A stretch of 64,000 nt of DNA from an uncultured Lachnospiraceae bacterium (GTDB lineage: Bacteria > Bacillota > Clostridia > Lachnospirales > Lachnospiraceae), in contig CAJTUA010000007.1 of the NCBI GenBank assembly GCA_910579615.1, positions 1-64,000 of the forward strand, given 5' to 3'. This document shows positions 33,852-42,391 of this stretch, one piece after another. Both the position numbers and the translations under genes were made by a program. Positions within the stretch are counted from its first letter, which is position 1. Every line of letters begins with the position of its first letter. The notes under the pieces are model-generated. The model saw nothing but the letters and a program-made list of their open reading frames with translations. It did no database searches and was not told the origin of the DNA.

Positions 33852-35330
33852 CTATAACACTGTGCTGCAAATCCCGGAAAGAAAGTGCATCAGCCCATTC
33901 GGGAACAGGCCAAACCCCACCGCCGCCACGGTAAGCAACGCCATCGGAATCACCATCGTCCATGGCTCCTTTTCCCTTTGGTACGCCTTTAACTGCCCAT
34001 TCTCCTCCCTGCCCGGCAAAAATCCGGTAACGCTGATTGGCAGCAGGTAGGCGGCGGTAAATACCGCACTGATTAAAAGGATTGCCGGTCCTAAATAGCG
34101 GACCACCGGGATGTCTGCGGACAGCGCGCCATCCGCCAAATACCACTTGCTTAAAAATGCCGAGGTCGGCGGGATGCCGATGAGCGTCAGGGAGACGAAG
34201 GTATACAGCCATGTCGTAACCGGCATACGCCTGCCGATTCCTTCAAGCCCGTCAGCACGCGTAATGCCGGTCTGGTGGATGATTGCCCCGGCGGAAAGGA
34301 AAAGTGTATTTTTTACCGCCGAGTGGAAAACAACATGCATCAGCGCACCGAGCAGCGCCACCGGGTGCATGAGCGCAACGCCGAAAAGCACATACGAAAC
34401 CTGGCTGACGGTCGAGTATGCAAGTCTCTTTTTTAAGAGCTTTTCGCGCGAGGCGATGACCGAACCCATCAGTATTGTAATCATTGTCAGTGCCAGAAAT
34501 GCGTACTGCACCCAGCTGCCCCGCAGAAAATCCGCCCCCGCAATGTAGTAGAGGATGCGGATGATAAAGAGCACGCCCATTTTTGTCACATTGCCGGACA
34601 AAAGCGCGGAAGCCGGAGCCGGGGCGACCGGGTGCGCAACCGGAAGCCACCCGTGCAGCGGGAACATCCCCGCCTTACTGCCAAAGCCAACAATGCCAAG
34701 AAAGCACGCCACAAGCAAAAGCTCTTTGTTCTCCCCCGCGATTTCTGCCGTGATATGCCCGCCCGCCACAAACTCTAGGGGGATGCCGCAGCTGTAAAAG
34801 ATAAAGAAACCCGAAAGCCCCAAAAACGCCCCGGCAATCGAGTAAAACAAAAACTCAAAGCCTGCGTGGATTGCCTCCTTTGTGCGCTCCTCAATGACAA
34901 GCGGCAGCACAGAAAGCGTCATCAGCTCGTAGAACATATACATTGTGACAAGGTTACCCGAAAGGCAGAGCGCCGCAATCACGCCGATGGAGATTAAGTA
35001 AAACACCTCATAGGTTCTCCCCTCTTTTGGATGCCCGAAGTATTTTTCCGAGTAGACGGAAGATACAAGCCACATAATGCCCGTCAGCCCGCCAAAAAGT
35101 AAGGAGAGCCCATCCGGGCGCAGCACGAATGCCAGCCGCTCATTAAAGCGCACAAGCGTCAGCTCATACGCCCCTCCCGCTGCCACAAGCAGGAACACAA
35201 GTTCCAGCGCGCACACTGCCGCCACAAACCTCCAACGCCATTTTTTCGGAAATGTCTTTCCAAAGGCGAGTATCCCCCCTGCCAAAAGCGGGAGGAGCAC
35301 TGGTACCAATAAAATCAGATTTCCCTTCAT
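33852..35330 (-). CDS. MrpD/NuoM-type proton-conducting antiporter subunit
   Basis: A 492-residue paralogue of the neighbouring subunits. Conserved Glu appears in MFYELMTLSVLPLV, Lys in GSKAGMFPLHGWLPVAHPVAP, and Lys in GNVTKMGVLFII. The PAPASALLSG segment is shared almost word for word with the 716-residue subunit, so those two are probably the closest pair. GAGGGG lies before the ATG. It is in the middle of the operon, with 36 bp to the gene upstream. Confidence 0.86.
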   Translation of the reverse strand: MKGNLILLVPVLLPLLAGGILAFGKTFPKKWRWRFVAAVCALELVFLLVAAGGAYELTLVRFNERLAFVLRPDGLSLLFGGLTGIMWLVSSVYSEKYFGHPKEGRTYEVFYLISIGVIAALCLSGNLVTMYMFYELMTLSVLPLVIEERTKEAIHAGFEFLFYSIAGAFLGLSGFFIFYSCGIPLEFVAGGHITAEIAGENKELLLVACFLGIVGFGSKAGMFPLHGWLPVAHPVAPAPASALLSGNVTKMGVLFIIRILYYIAGADFLRGSWVQYAFLALTMITILMGSVIASREKLLKKRLAYSTVSQVSYVLFGVALMHPVALLGALMHVVFHSAVKNTLFLSAGAIIHQTGITRADGLEGIGRRMPVTTWLYTFVSLTLIGIPPTSAFLSKWYLADGALSADIPVVRYLGPAILLISAVFTAAYLLPISVTGFLPGREENGQLKAYQREKEPWTMVIPMALLTVAAVGFGLFPNGLMHFLSGICSTVL

Positions 35331-35366
35331 GTTACCCCTCTTTCCTGTCGCTTTTCTATCCTGACG

Positions 35367-36860
35367 TTATTCAAAGCTGCCAAGCCCCGCCGCAATCGCC
35401 TGCTCAATGCTGTTTGACCATGTGCCAAGGAAGAGGTTCAGCAAAATAAAGCACAGCAGCGCCACCGCCATCGTCGCCGGGGGGCGGTAGGATGCCGCGT
35501 CAAAATCATCGCCCTCCTTCGGCGTATAAATGGTAATCAGCGCGCGGATAAAATAGATTGCATTTAAGATTGTGCTGATGGCAAGCGCAACCATCGCCAC
35601 GGAAAGCTTGCCCCCCTCCGCCATAAGGGCTGCCTCCGCAAAATATACTTTCGAGGTAAAGCCTGCAAACAGCGGGATTCCGACCATCGAGAGCGCCCCA
35701 ACCGAAAACGCAATCCCGCTCAGCTTATTGCGAAGGCCTGAGCCTTGTAAGGCGGAAAAATCCTTACTATCGCCCGAGACATCGGAAAGCCCCTTTGCCG
35801 CGATAAAGAGCATGGATTTTGAGGCGGCGTGCGACATAATATGGAACACCGCCGCCACCGTCCCCATAGAAACCGCCAGACCAATCCCCATGTAGATATA
35901 GCCAATCTGCGCAATTGAGGAAAACGCGATTAAGCGGCGTACATCGTGCTGGTAGATTGCCATAACCGAACCGACAATCATACCCGCTATGCCGAATGCG
36001 AAAAGCAGGTTTGTAACCTTGTGGTCAAGAACGAAACCAAAGCCGAACACGCGGTAAAAAATCTTAAACAGCAGGAAAATATAGCCTTTCGAGACAAGGC
36101 TTGAAAGGATTGCCGCCGAGGCCGGCGTCGCGTAAGCATAGGCATCCGGGAGCCATGTGTGGAACGGGAAAAGCGCACTTTTTATCGCGAGCCCAACGCT
36201 CATAAGCGCCATCGCCACCGTAAGCGGCATTGCGTACTCGCCCGTCTGTGTGTATTTTACAATCTGTTCGTGCATATTGACCATCAAAAGATGCCCTGTC
36301 ACACCGTAGAGCATACTCAGCCCCAAAAGCAAAAGCCCGGAGCCGACCAGGCTCATAATCATATATTTTGTCGCCGCGACAAGCGTGTGCCCGTTGTTGC
36401 GTATCATGATGAGCGCCCCTGCCGCGATGGTATTGATTTCGACAAAAACATACGCAGTAAACATATCATTCGTGTAAATCAAGGCGAGCAGCGAGGTCAG
36501 CATCAAATCAATCATGGTGAAATAAAGATTTGCCTTCGTCTCCTCGATATCCATATCAAGGTATCTCTCGCCGCCCAAAAGCGACAAAAACATAATCGCG
36601 CAGAAAAATACCGCGAGCACCGCCTCCAACACCCCGACGCGGATTTCATTGCCCCACGGCGCGGGGAAATGCCCCATCATATAAGTGTACTGGCCGTGCA
36701 CCGACACATGCCAGAGCACAATGCTGTTCATAATGCCCGCCACACCAACCAGGGCAAGGCTGAGCGCCTTCGCCTTCCTGCGCGGCAGCAACGAGGAAAT
36801 AACACCGCTCATCAGGGACATGACGATATTAAATAACGGAAAACTTTGTATGATATCCAT
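35367..36860 (-). CDS. NuoN/MrpD-type proton-conducting antiporter subunit
   Basis: A 497-residue member of the ND2/4/5 family. It has Glu in VFVEINTIAAGALI, Lys in IKSALFPFHTWLPDAYAYATPA and Lys in LSSLVSKGYIF. The DAYAYATPASA sequence places it nearer the MrpD-like side than NuoN; the exact branch needs a tree. ATG 36860 has AGGGG nine bases upstream and follows the MrpC-like stop by 13 bp. The longer frame upstream is an artefact of overlap with the MrpC gene. Confidence 0.85.
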   Translation of the reverse strand: MDIIQSFPLFNIVMSLMSGVISSLLPRRKAKALSLALVGVAGIMNSIVLWHVSVHGQYTYMMGHFPAPWGNEIRVGVLEAVLAVFFCAIMFLSLLGGERYLDMDIEETKANLYFTMIDLMLTSLLALIYTNDMFTAYVFVEINTIAAGALIMIRNNGHTLVAATKYMIMSLVGSGLLLLGLSMLYGVTGHLLMVNMHEQIVKYTQTGEYAMPLTVAMALMSVGLAIKSALFPFHTWLPDAYAYATPASAAILSSLVSKGYIFLLFKIFYRVFGFGFVLDHKVTNLLFAFGIAGMIVGSVMAIYQHDVRRLIAFSSIAQIGYIYMGIGLAVSMGTVAAVFHIMSHAASKSMLFIAAKGLSDVSGDSKDFSALQGSGLRNKLSGIAFSVGALSMVGIPLFAGFTSKVYFAEAALMAEGGKLSVAMVALAISTILNAIYFIRALITIYTPKEGDDFDAASYRPPATMAVALLCFILLNLFLGTWSNSIEQAIAAGLGSFE

Positions 36861-36873
36861 GCGGCTGCCCCTT

Positions 36874-37266
36874 TCACATTTTCTCTTCCCTGTACTGCTC
36901 CTGCTTTGCCAAAAGTGTAATCTGGTCGATGTCAAGCGTGTTGTAGCGGCGGTACAGACGTATCGTGAGCGAGAGCATGACCGCCGTGACGCTGACGGAA
37001 ACCACAATTCCGGTCAGCACAAGCCCCGCCGGAACCGGATTGATGAAATCCTCCGTGCGCTTTACCATTTCCGCGCTCTGCGGCACCGGGGCAAGCCTTC
37101 CCTCAATGTAGCCCTTCGCCGCCAGAAACAGATACACCGCCGTGTCCATGATGTTAAAGCCAATAATCTTTTTAATCATATTGCGGTGGAACAAAAGCGT
37201 TGTAAACCCGATGCCGAACAAAATCACCGCCACGGCTTCGTAGTAATTATGGAATAAATCTTCCAT
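36874..37266 (-). CDS. mrpC: MrpC/NuoK-type antiporter subunit
   Basis: A 130-residue protein with three helices, corresponding to MrpC/MnhC and NuoK. The second helix contains the family-typical GFNIMDTAVYLF, and the third a hydrophobic GLVLTGIVVSVSVTAVMLSL. The C-terminal tail is charged and longer than usual. It starts one base after the preceding gene's stop codon (37268-37270), so translation is coupled. Confidence 0.85.
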   Translation of the reverse strand: MEDLFHNYYEAVAVILFGIGFTTLLFHRNMIKKIIGFNIMDTAVYLFLAAKGYIEGRLAPVPQSAEMVKRTEDFINPVPAGLVLTGIVVSVSVTAVMLSLTIRLYRRYNTLDIDQITLLAKQEQYREEKM

Positions 37267-37267
37267 C

Positions 37268-38287
37268 TTAAATGCCCCCTTTCCGGAAAATCGCGTAAAA
37301 GGAGTACATCGTACACGCGACAACGCAGCCAACGCAGATATTGAGCGGCAAAATCAGCCCGCTGCTTATAATGTCGCCCGCATTCCCGAGCGGTATCCCG
37401 CTTTCAAGATGGTTTGCGCCGCAAAAAAATGAGTAGCATTTTGCCCCCGAATAAAAAAGCAGCGAGCAGAGCGAAACGACGGAGAATGTCCTGTAGGTAA
37501 AAAACCGCTCTGTTTTCTGGAAACCAAAAGCGTTCAGATACAAAATCAGCCCCGCCCCGATGATTGCCCCGCCCGAAAAGCCCCCGCCCGGCGAGATATG
37601 CCCGTTTAAAATAACGTAAATACCAAAAATAAGGATGACTGGAACCAGGAAAAATGCGGCTTTCTGCAATATTTTATCGTTTTTTGGCTCGAGCTTTCGG
37701 TCATCCTCCTCCACCGCAAGCTCCGCATGAACCAACGACCCGTCCTTGCGGTGGTCAATGCGCAGCAAAATCAGCACCGTGCACGCCGCGATAAAAAGCA
37801 CATGGGATTCCCCGAGCGTATCAAAGGCACGGTAGTCCAAAATCATGCCCGTCACGATATTGACTGCCCCGGTCTCCTCCTGCCCCTTCTCAATGTAGCG
37901 CCCTGCCACTTCATTGCTGTTTGCCGGGGCATCTGCCGCACCGAACTTTGGCATATTCGCCACGGTAAGCAGCAGTACAAGGATGACAAGCAGGCAGATG
38001 CACATGGAAATAATCCGGTAAATGCTGCCGAATATCTTTAGCCCCTTCGTTTTTGACCAGTTTTCATACTGCTCCATCATGTGGGAATGGTCTTGCTTGC
38101 TGCGCTCCCTTTTTTTGTGGTAAAGGTCCACATGCTGTGCCTCCTGCCCCTTTTGGGATGGCTTAAGCCCCGCATCTAAGAGCTGCTCGCCTGTCAGACG
38201 GAAATTATCCTCCGCCATCTCGCCGCCGTTGACAAAGCGCACAAATCTGCCCCATTTTGTGTTCTCGTAGTTCTCCCTAAGCTTCAT
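37268..38287 (-). CDS. MbhE-MrpB fusion antiporter subunit
   Basis: A 339-residue protein that joins parts normally encoded separately or placed at the C-terminus of MrpA. After an unusual ~80-residue charged cytoplasmic N-terminus and one helix comes an MbhE-like domain (VNIVTGMILDYRAFDTLGESHVLFIA, about residues 140-170). After a charged loop comes the MrpB domain with VILNGHISPGGGFSGGAIIGAG, the diagnostic MnhB signature, and four helices. It overlaps the DUF4040 gene upstream by 4 bp. The charged N-terminus is not part of the families I know. Confidence 0.85.
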   Translation of the reverse strand: MKLRENYENTKWGRFVRFVNGGEMAEDNFRLTGEQLLDAGLKPSQKGQEAQHVDLYHKKRERSKQDHSHMMEQYENWSKTKGLKIFGSIYRIISMCICLLVILVLLLTVANMPKFGAADAPANSNEVAGRYIEKGQEETGAVNIVTGMILDYRAFDTLGESHVLFIAACTVLILLRIDHRKDGSLVHAELAVEEDDRKLEPKNDKILQKAAFFLVPVILIFGIYVILNGHISPGGGFSGGAIIGAGLILYLNAFGFQKTERFFTYRTFSVVSLCSLLFYSGAKCYSFFCGANHLESGIPLGNAGDIISSGLILPLNICVGCVVACTMYSFYAIFRKGGI

Positions 38288-38595
38288 TGCGCACCCTCAC
38301 CACCTTTTTCCAAGCCCTTTTCCTCCTGCCCTCTTTCCCCTTTTTTCTTAATCTGCATATCCTTCATCGCATGGATTTTTTTCAGGGTAATAAAGAAAAG
38401 GAGGGTGGTCACACCCGCGCCGACTGCCGCCTCCGTAATCGCCAAATCCGGGGATTCCAGCAAAATCCAAAGGATGCACATCACCAGGCTGTAGGACATA
38501 TAAATTACAACCGAAGTAAGCAGGTTTTTGCTCAGGCTCGTCGCCACCGCGCACACGACCAGGAAAAGCAGTAAAATCGCTTTAAAGGTCAACAT
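38284..38595 (-). CDS. MbhD/DUF4040-type antiporter subunit
   Basis: A 103-residue protein with three helices and a Lys/Glu/Gly-rich tail. ILLESPDLAITEAAVGAGVTTLLFFITLKK is the signature of the MbhD/DUF4040 family, which forms part of the MrpA C-terminus in Bacillus. I chose ATG 38595, seven bases after GAGGTG; GTG and ATG codons slightly upstream are closer to that signal. It overlaps its neighbour downstream by 4 bp. Having this part as its own gene is typical of the split, Mbh-like form of the operon. Confidence 0.82.
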   Translation of the reverse strand: MLTFKAILLLFLVVCAVATSLSKNLLTSVVIYMSYSLVMCILWILLESPDLAITEAAVGAGVTTLLFFITLKKIHAMKDMQIKKKGERGQEEKGLEKGGEGAQ

Positions 38596-38917
38596 CGTCA
38601 TCCACCTCACATTCCCTTCTTACCTGCTCCTCATCAATGGTAACCTCAAGGCGCGCCAACAGATGGGAAGCGACCGGGCTTGCCATCCAGAAAAAGCAGA
38701 TGATAAAAAATAGCTTTAACGACGTAAAATTAAAGCCATTCATAAGAATCAGCCCAAGAATCACAAACAAAATTGCCAGGGTATCATTCATCGCTGCCGC
38801 ATGCATACGGTTTAACACAAATTTAAAGCGGTAAGTTCCAAAGACGGCCATGCAGGACACGGTAAGTCCCGCCAAAATAAAAAGCGCCCCGACAACAAAA
38901 CGAATCCACTGCATCAT
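38582..38917 (-). CDS. mrpG: MrpG/MnhG-type antiporter subunit
   Basis: A 111-residue protein with three helices. Family features include FGTYRFKFVLNRMHAAAMNDTLAI near the first loop and WMASPVASHLLAR toward the end. It overlaps mrpF upstream by 4 bp and the DUF4040 gene downstream by 14 bp. The function within Mrp complexes is structural or assembly related, as far as is known. Confidence 0.88.
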   Translation of the reverse strand: MMQWIRFVVGALFILAGLTVSCMAVFGTYRFKFVLNRMHAAAMNDTLAILFVILGLILMNGFNFTSLKLFFIICFFWMASPVASHLLARLEVTIDEEQVRRECEVDDDVDL

Positions 38918-39228
38918 TTCCCTTTCCCGCCTTCCTTTCCCTGCGCCCCGTGTTCTTCCTTATGCACGCCCATGTACACCTTCGCCACAACGACAACCGC
39001 AAGAAAGCTAATCATGGCATAAATCAGCGCAACATCCGCAAGAAACCCCTCACCGAGTTTGACCGTGAGCACTGCAATGCTCATCATTGTCATCGTTCCA
39101 ATCATATTGACTGCCATGATGCGGTCGGCAAGCCTTGGTCCGCGCACGGAACGAATCAGGCAGAAAAAACACAGGATACCGAGCACAATAAGAACACCTG
39201 TCAGGAACATATCACTTGCTTTTTCCAT
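38914..39228 (-). CDS. mrpF: MrpF/MnhF-type antiporter subunit
   Basis: A 104-residue protein with three helices. SVRGPRLADRIMAVNMIGT is the family signature, with the conserved Asp in the second helix. Two adjacent ATGs are possible; the second (39228) is six bases from GGAGG. It overlaps mrpE upstream by 17 bp and mrpG downstream by 4 bp. A Gly/Lys-rich tail follows the last helix. Confidence 0.88.
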   Translation of the reverse strand: MEKASDMFLTGVLIVLGILCFFCLIRSVRGPRLADRIMAVNMIGTMTMMSIAVLTVKLGEGFLADVALIYAMISFLAVVVVAKVYMGVHKEEHGAQGKEGGKGK

Positions 39229-39703
39229 CATTTTCCTCCTTTCGGGTGTGCTCTGCCGCGCGCAGCCTGTGCACAAATTCCGAATCATCAAGCCCCACCG
39301 CCATATCCTTGTCCAGACAGTGTATTAAATATTCATCCTCCTGCAGTGTTACCGTAATCGTTCCCGGCGTCAATGTGATGGAATTGGCAAGCACAACCCG
39401 CAGGGTATCGCTCTTTAAATCCGTCCGGAATTTTACAAGCGTCGGTTCTATCTCATATTTCACGGAAAGAATCATGCGCATCACACCCACATTTGCCTTA
39501 AAAATCTCCTTCACAAGCAATGCAATATAGGAAATGCCGTGAAACAGGTTCGCGTATACGCGCAGCTCTCTTTTGATACTGTATCCCATAAAGCGGCACA
39601 GAAAACAAAATACCAACAGCGCGATTGCGATGCCGAATATGATGATTTCTGCGGTTACCCTCGCATTAAAAATAATCCATAAGGCAAAAAAAAGTATTAA
39701 CAT
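39212..39703 (-). CDS. mrpE: MrpE/MnhE-type antiporter subunit
   Basis: A 163-residue protein, first gene of the ten-gene operon. Two N-terminal helices precede the cytoplasmic domain with ANSITLTPGTITVTLQEDEY, the strongly conserved MrpE signature. In Mrp complexes this subunit sits in the membrane next to MrpF/G. A consensus sigma-A promoter 46 bp upstream of the ATG drives the whole operon. Confidence 0.9.
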   Translation of the reverse strand: MLILFFALWIIFNARVTAEIIIFGIAIALLVFCFLCRFMGYSIKRELRVYANLFHGISYIALLVKEIFKANVGVMRMILSVKYEIEPTLVKFRTDLKSDTLRVVLANSITLTPGTITVTLQEDEYLIHCLDKDMAVGLDDSEFVHRLRAAEHTRKEENDGKSK

Positions 39704-39748
39704 GCGTTCATCCCCTTGTTTTAAGTCCCGAAACCTTAAGCGAATCCT

Positions 39749-39777
39749 ATTGTAGCACTGTGTGAATCTTATGTCAA
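39749..39777 (-). promoter_or_regulatory. Sigma-A promoter of the Mrp-like operon
   Basis: On the minus strand TTGACA (39772-39777) and TACAAT (39749-39754) have a 17-bp spacer; the predicted start is about 40 bp before the mrpE ATG. Together with the sigG promoter it occupies the only divergent intergenic region in the window (39704-40001). Confidence 0.88.
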
Positions 39778-39898
39778 TATTTGACGGTCATAGGTTTTTT
39801 ATTCTTTTTATAATTTTTTCAAATTAAGGCGACAGGGTTCTATCTCCTCCCTCTGACGATTTTCTGCAATTCTTCCAATATTTCAAAAAAATGAGACG

Positions 39899-39928
39899 GT
39901 GTACACAAAAATCAATTCCGGAACATAA
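39899..39928 (+). promoter_or_regulatory. Possible forespore (sigma-F/G type) promoter of sigG
   Basis: GTGTA (39899-39903), 15 bp, then CGGAACATAA (39919-39928). This partly fits the forespore consensus (GYATA-like -35, GGnnAnAnT-like -10), and no sigma-A promoter is visible for sigG. It is a weak match, made plausible mainly by the known control of spoIIIG by sigma-F. Confidence 0.35.
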
Positions 39929-39988
39929 AAATACGCGAATAAAAAATACACAAACCGCGCATTCTTTTCTTAACTGCTAGGAAAGGAC

Positions 39989-40021
39989 ATGGTAATCTGG
40001 TATGGCATTGTACAAGGTTGA
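39989..40021 (+). CDS. Possible ten-residue upstream peptide overlapping sigG
   Basis: ATG at 39989 has an AGGA six bases upstream and reads MVIWYGIVQG then TGA, overlapping the start of sigG by 20 bases in another frame. The sigG ATG itself is 14 bases away from that same ribosome-binding site, which is too far for a normal start. The tiny frame may therefore receive the ribosome and feed sigG by re-initiation. This is inference; it could be chance. Confidence 0.3.
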   Translation: MVIWYGIVQG

Positions 40022-40802
40022 AATCTGCGGTGTGAATACCGCGAAGCTTCCATTGATTGGGAATGACGAAAAAGATGAATTATTCCGCCGCATTAAAAAC
40101 GGTGACGCGGCAGCAAGGGAATTATATATAGAAGGAAATTTGAGGCTTGTTTTAAGCATTATCCAACGCTTTTCCGGGAGCAACGAGAATGTGGATGATT
40201 TGTTCCAGATTGGCTGCATCGGGCTGATGAAAGCGATTGACAATTTCGATACCGAACAGGGCGTGCGCTTCTCAACTTATGCCGTTCCGATGATCATCGG
40301 AGAGATTCGGCGTTACCTGCGGGACAACAACTCCATCCGCGTCTCCCGCTCCCTGCGCGACAATGCTTACCGTGCCATCTACGCGAAGGAAGCCTTTATC
40401 CGCGAGAACAACCGCGAGCCGTCAATCGAGGAGCTTTCCGCCTCCTCCGGGCTTTCCAAGGAAGAAATCGTAAACGCGATGGATGCTGTGCAGACGCCGG
40501 TTTCTTTGTATGAGCCGGTTTATTCGGAAGGCGGCGATGCCCTCTACATTATGGACCAGGTCAGCGACAAAAAGAACCGGGAAGAAAACTGGGTGGAGGA
40601 AATCTCCTTAAAGGAAGCAATGAAACGGCTGCCGGAGCGAGAAAACCATATCATCCGCCTGCGCTACTTCCAGGGAAAAACCCAGATGGAGGTGGCAGAA
40701 GAAATCAATATTTCCCAGGCTCAGGTCAGCCGTCTTGAAAAAAATGCACTAAAAAATATGAGGAATTATCTCAGCGATCCCACTTATCACAAAGCGCATT
40801 GA
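40002..40802 (+). CDS. sigG: RNA polymerase sporulation sigma factor SigG
   Basis: A 266-residue sigma-70-family factor for late forespore gene expression. It begins YKVEICGVNTAKLPL, the hallmark of SigG; the N-terminus of SigF is different. Region 2 contains DLFQIGCIGLMKAIDNFD, RFSTYAVPMIIGEIRRYLRD and NSIRVSRSLRD. Region 4 has the helix-turn-helix KTQMEVAEEINISQAQVSRLEK. The start matches the expected protein, but the ribosome-binding site is placed unusually far upstream. The gene is divergent from the Mrp operon and its end overlaps the convergent metallo-beta-lactamase gene by 32 bp. SigE and SigA-type spoIIG genes are not in this window. It shows that the organism can sporulate or descends from sporulators. 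Confidence 0.94.
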   Translation: MALYKVEICGVNTAKLPLIGNDEKDELFRRIKNGDAAARELYIEGNLRLVLSIIQRFSGSNENVDDLFQIGCIGLMKAIDNFDTEQGVRFSTYAVPMIIGEIRRYLRDNNSIRVSRSLRDNAYRAIYAKEAFIRENNREPSIEELSASSGLSKEEIVNAMDAVQTPVSLYEPVYSEGGDALYIMDQVSDKKNREENWVEEISLKEAMKRLPERENHIIRLRYFQGKTQMEVAEEINISQAQVSRLEKNALKNMRNYLSDPTYHKAH

Positions 40803-42363
40803 CCTGGTCGGCAAATTTTGCCAAATCCTTGTTCGCGCCATGCTCGTTGTGGCGGATGACCGTAAGGAGACGCTGCCCGGCGGCAAGAAGCCTCGCAAAT
40901 ACGCCGGTCGGCTGTTTCGCTGCCTTCTCCACTCTCTTGTGGCTGCCCTCCGCAATCAGGCCGCCATCGGCAAGGTCATACACAGAGCCAGTATACGGGG
41001 CAACCGCATTCATATTGTAGTCGTTGCGCAATTCCGCGGCGAATTTCTCAGTCACGGAATCCTCCCCGTGCACAACAAAGACCTTCTGCGGCTTTTTCGC
41101 AAAGGAATTTACCCAGCGCAGCAGTCCTTCCTTGTCCGCGTGCCCGCTGATTCCGATGAATTTACGTATCTGCGCCTTGACTTCGATGGTCTCGCCAAAA
41201 AGCTTCACCTCTTTTGCGCCCTCGTAGATGGCACGGCCGAGTGTGCCGTTCGCCTGATAACCAACAAAGAGGATTGTCGATTCCTCCCGCCAGAGATTGT
41301 GTTTTAAATGGTGCTTGATACGTCCTGCCTCGCACATACCGGACGCGGAAATGATAACCTTCGGATCCGGCTTAAAATTAATTTCCTTGGATTCGTCCGC
41401 AGATACCGCGATTTTCAGACCCGGGAAGCGAAGCGGGTTAATCCCAAGCTGCACGAGGGAGCGCGCCTCGTCGTCAAAGCAGGTGTCCACATTTTCCTGG
41501 AAAATACTCGTTGCTTCCACGGCAAGCGGGCTGTCGATGTAAACCTCAAAATCCCCGAAACCGCTTACAAGGTTATCCTGCTTAATCTGGCGGATAAAAT
41601 ACAGCATTTCCTGGGTTCTTCCGACCGCAAAGGACGGAATCACGACATTGCCGCCGCGCTCAAATGTCTCCTGTATGATTGCCGCGAGCGCCGCCACATT
41701 GTCCGCGTTGCGGTCATGCAGACGGTCACCGTAGGTCGATTCCATAATGACATAATCCGCGTCCTCAAGGTATTCCGGATTTTTGATGATTGGCTGGTTG
41801 TAGTTGCCGACATCCCCCGAAAAGGCAAGTTTTTTCTTTAAACCCGCCTCCTCAATCCAGACCTCGATGCTCGCTGAGCCGAGCAGATGCCCGACATCCA
41901 CAAAGCGGATGCGGATACCCTCACACACTTCGATTATCTTTTTGTACGGGCATGGGATAAAGAACTCCATAACCCCGATGGCATCCTTCAGCTCATAGAG
42001 TGGTACATATTCCTCCTGCCCTGCACGCTTTGCCTTGCGGTTGCGCCACTCCGCTTCAAACATCTGGATGTGGGCGCTGTCCTTTAACATGATGTTGCAC
42101 AAAGACGTTGTCGCTTCCGTCGCATACACGCTCCCACGGAAACCATGTGCATAAAGATATGGAATCAGGCCGGAATGGTCAATATGTGCGTGGGAAAGAA
42201 AGATATAATCAATTTCCGACGGCGAAACCGGGAGCTCCGCATTTTCATAGATATCCGCCCCCTGTTCCATGCCACAGTCAAGCAAAAAATTCTTCCCGCA
42301 TGCCGAGACAAAATGGCAGCTGCCCGTTACCTCATGATCCGCACCGATAAACCTTAATTGCAT
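40771..42363 (-). CDS. Beta-CASP metallo-beta-lactamase RNase (YsxL/CPSF-like)
   Basis: A 530-residue zinc hydrolase. The metallo-beta-lactamase domain has SHAHIDHSG (HxHxDH). After SGDVGNYNQP comes the beta-CASP insertion with SAMGMCEAG-like text (ASGMCEAGRIKHHLKHNL), and HGEDSV lies near the end of the catalytic core; residues 450-530 are an extra domain. This matches the family of bacterial CPSF/Int11-like exo- and endoribonucleases. I prefer ATG 42363 (nine bases from GGAGG) to ATG 42369. It lies 28 bp downstream of the diguanylate cyclase gene. Confidence 0.85.
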   Translation of the reverse strand: MQLRFIGADHEVTGSCHFVSACGKNFLLDCGMEQGADIYENAELPVSPSEIDYIFLSHAHIDHSGLIPYLYAHGFRGSVYATEATTSLCNIMLKDSAHIQMFEAEWRNRKAKRAGQEEYVPLYELKDAIGVMEFFIPCPYKKIIEVCEGIRIRFVDVGHLLGSASIEVWIEEAGLKKKLAFSGDVGNYNQPIIKNPEYLEDADYVIMESTYGDRLHDRNADNVAALAAIIQETFERGGNVVIPSFAVGRTQEMLYFIRQIKQDNLVSGFGDFEVYIDSPLAVEATSIFQENVDTCFDDEARSLVQLGINPLRFPGLKIAVSADESKEINFKPDPKVIISASGMCEAGRIKHHLKHNLWREESTILFVGYQANGTLGRAIYEGAKEVKLFGETIEVKAQIRKFIGISGHADKEGLLRWVNSFAKKPQKVFVVHGEDSVTEKFAAELRNDYNMNAVAPYTGSVYDLADGGLIAEGSHKRVEKAAKQPTGVFARLLAAGQRLLTVIRHNEHGANKDLAKFADQVNALCDKWDR

Positions 42364-42391
42364 AAGCATACACCTCCTCTGTTAAATTTTT

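Noticed and set aside
30167..39703. Operon read as respiratory complex I (nuo)
   Set aside because: MrpE, F, G, B and C signatures are present, and no NuoA/B/C/D/E/F/G/H/I/J genes are seen, so it is a Mrp/Mbh-type antiporter set.
39989..40021. Mini-ORF as the true start of sigG
   Set aside because: It is in a different frame and ends inside sigG; it can only be an upstream peptide.
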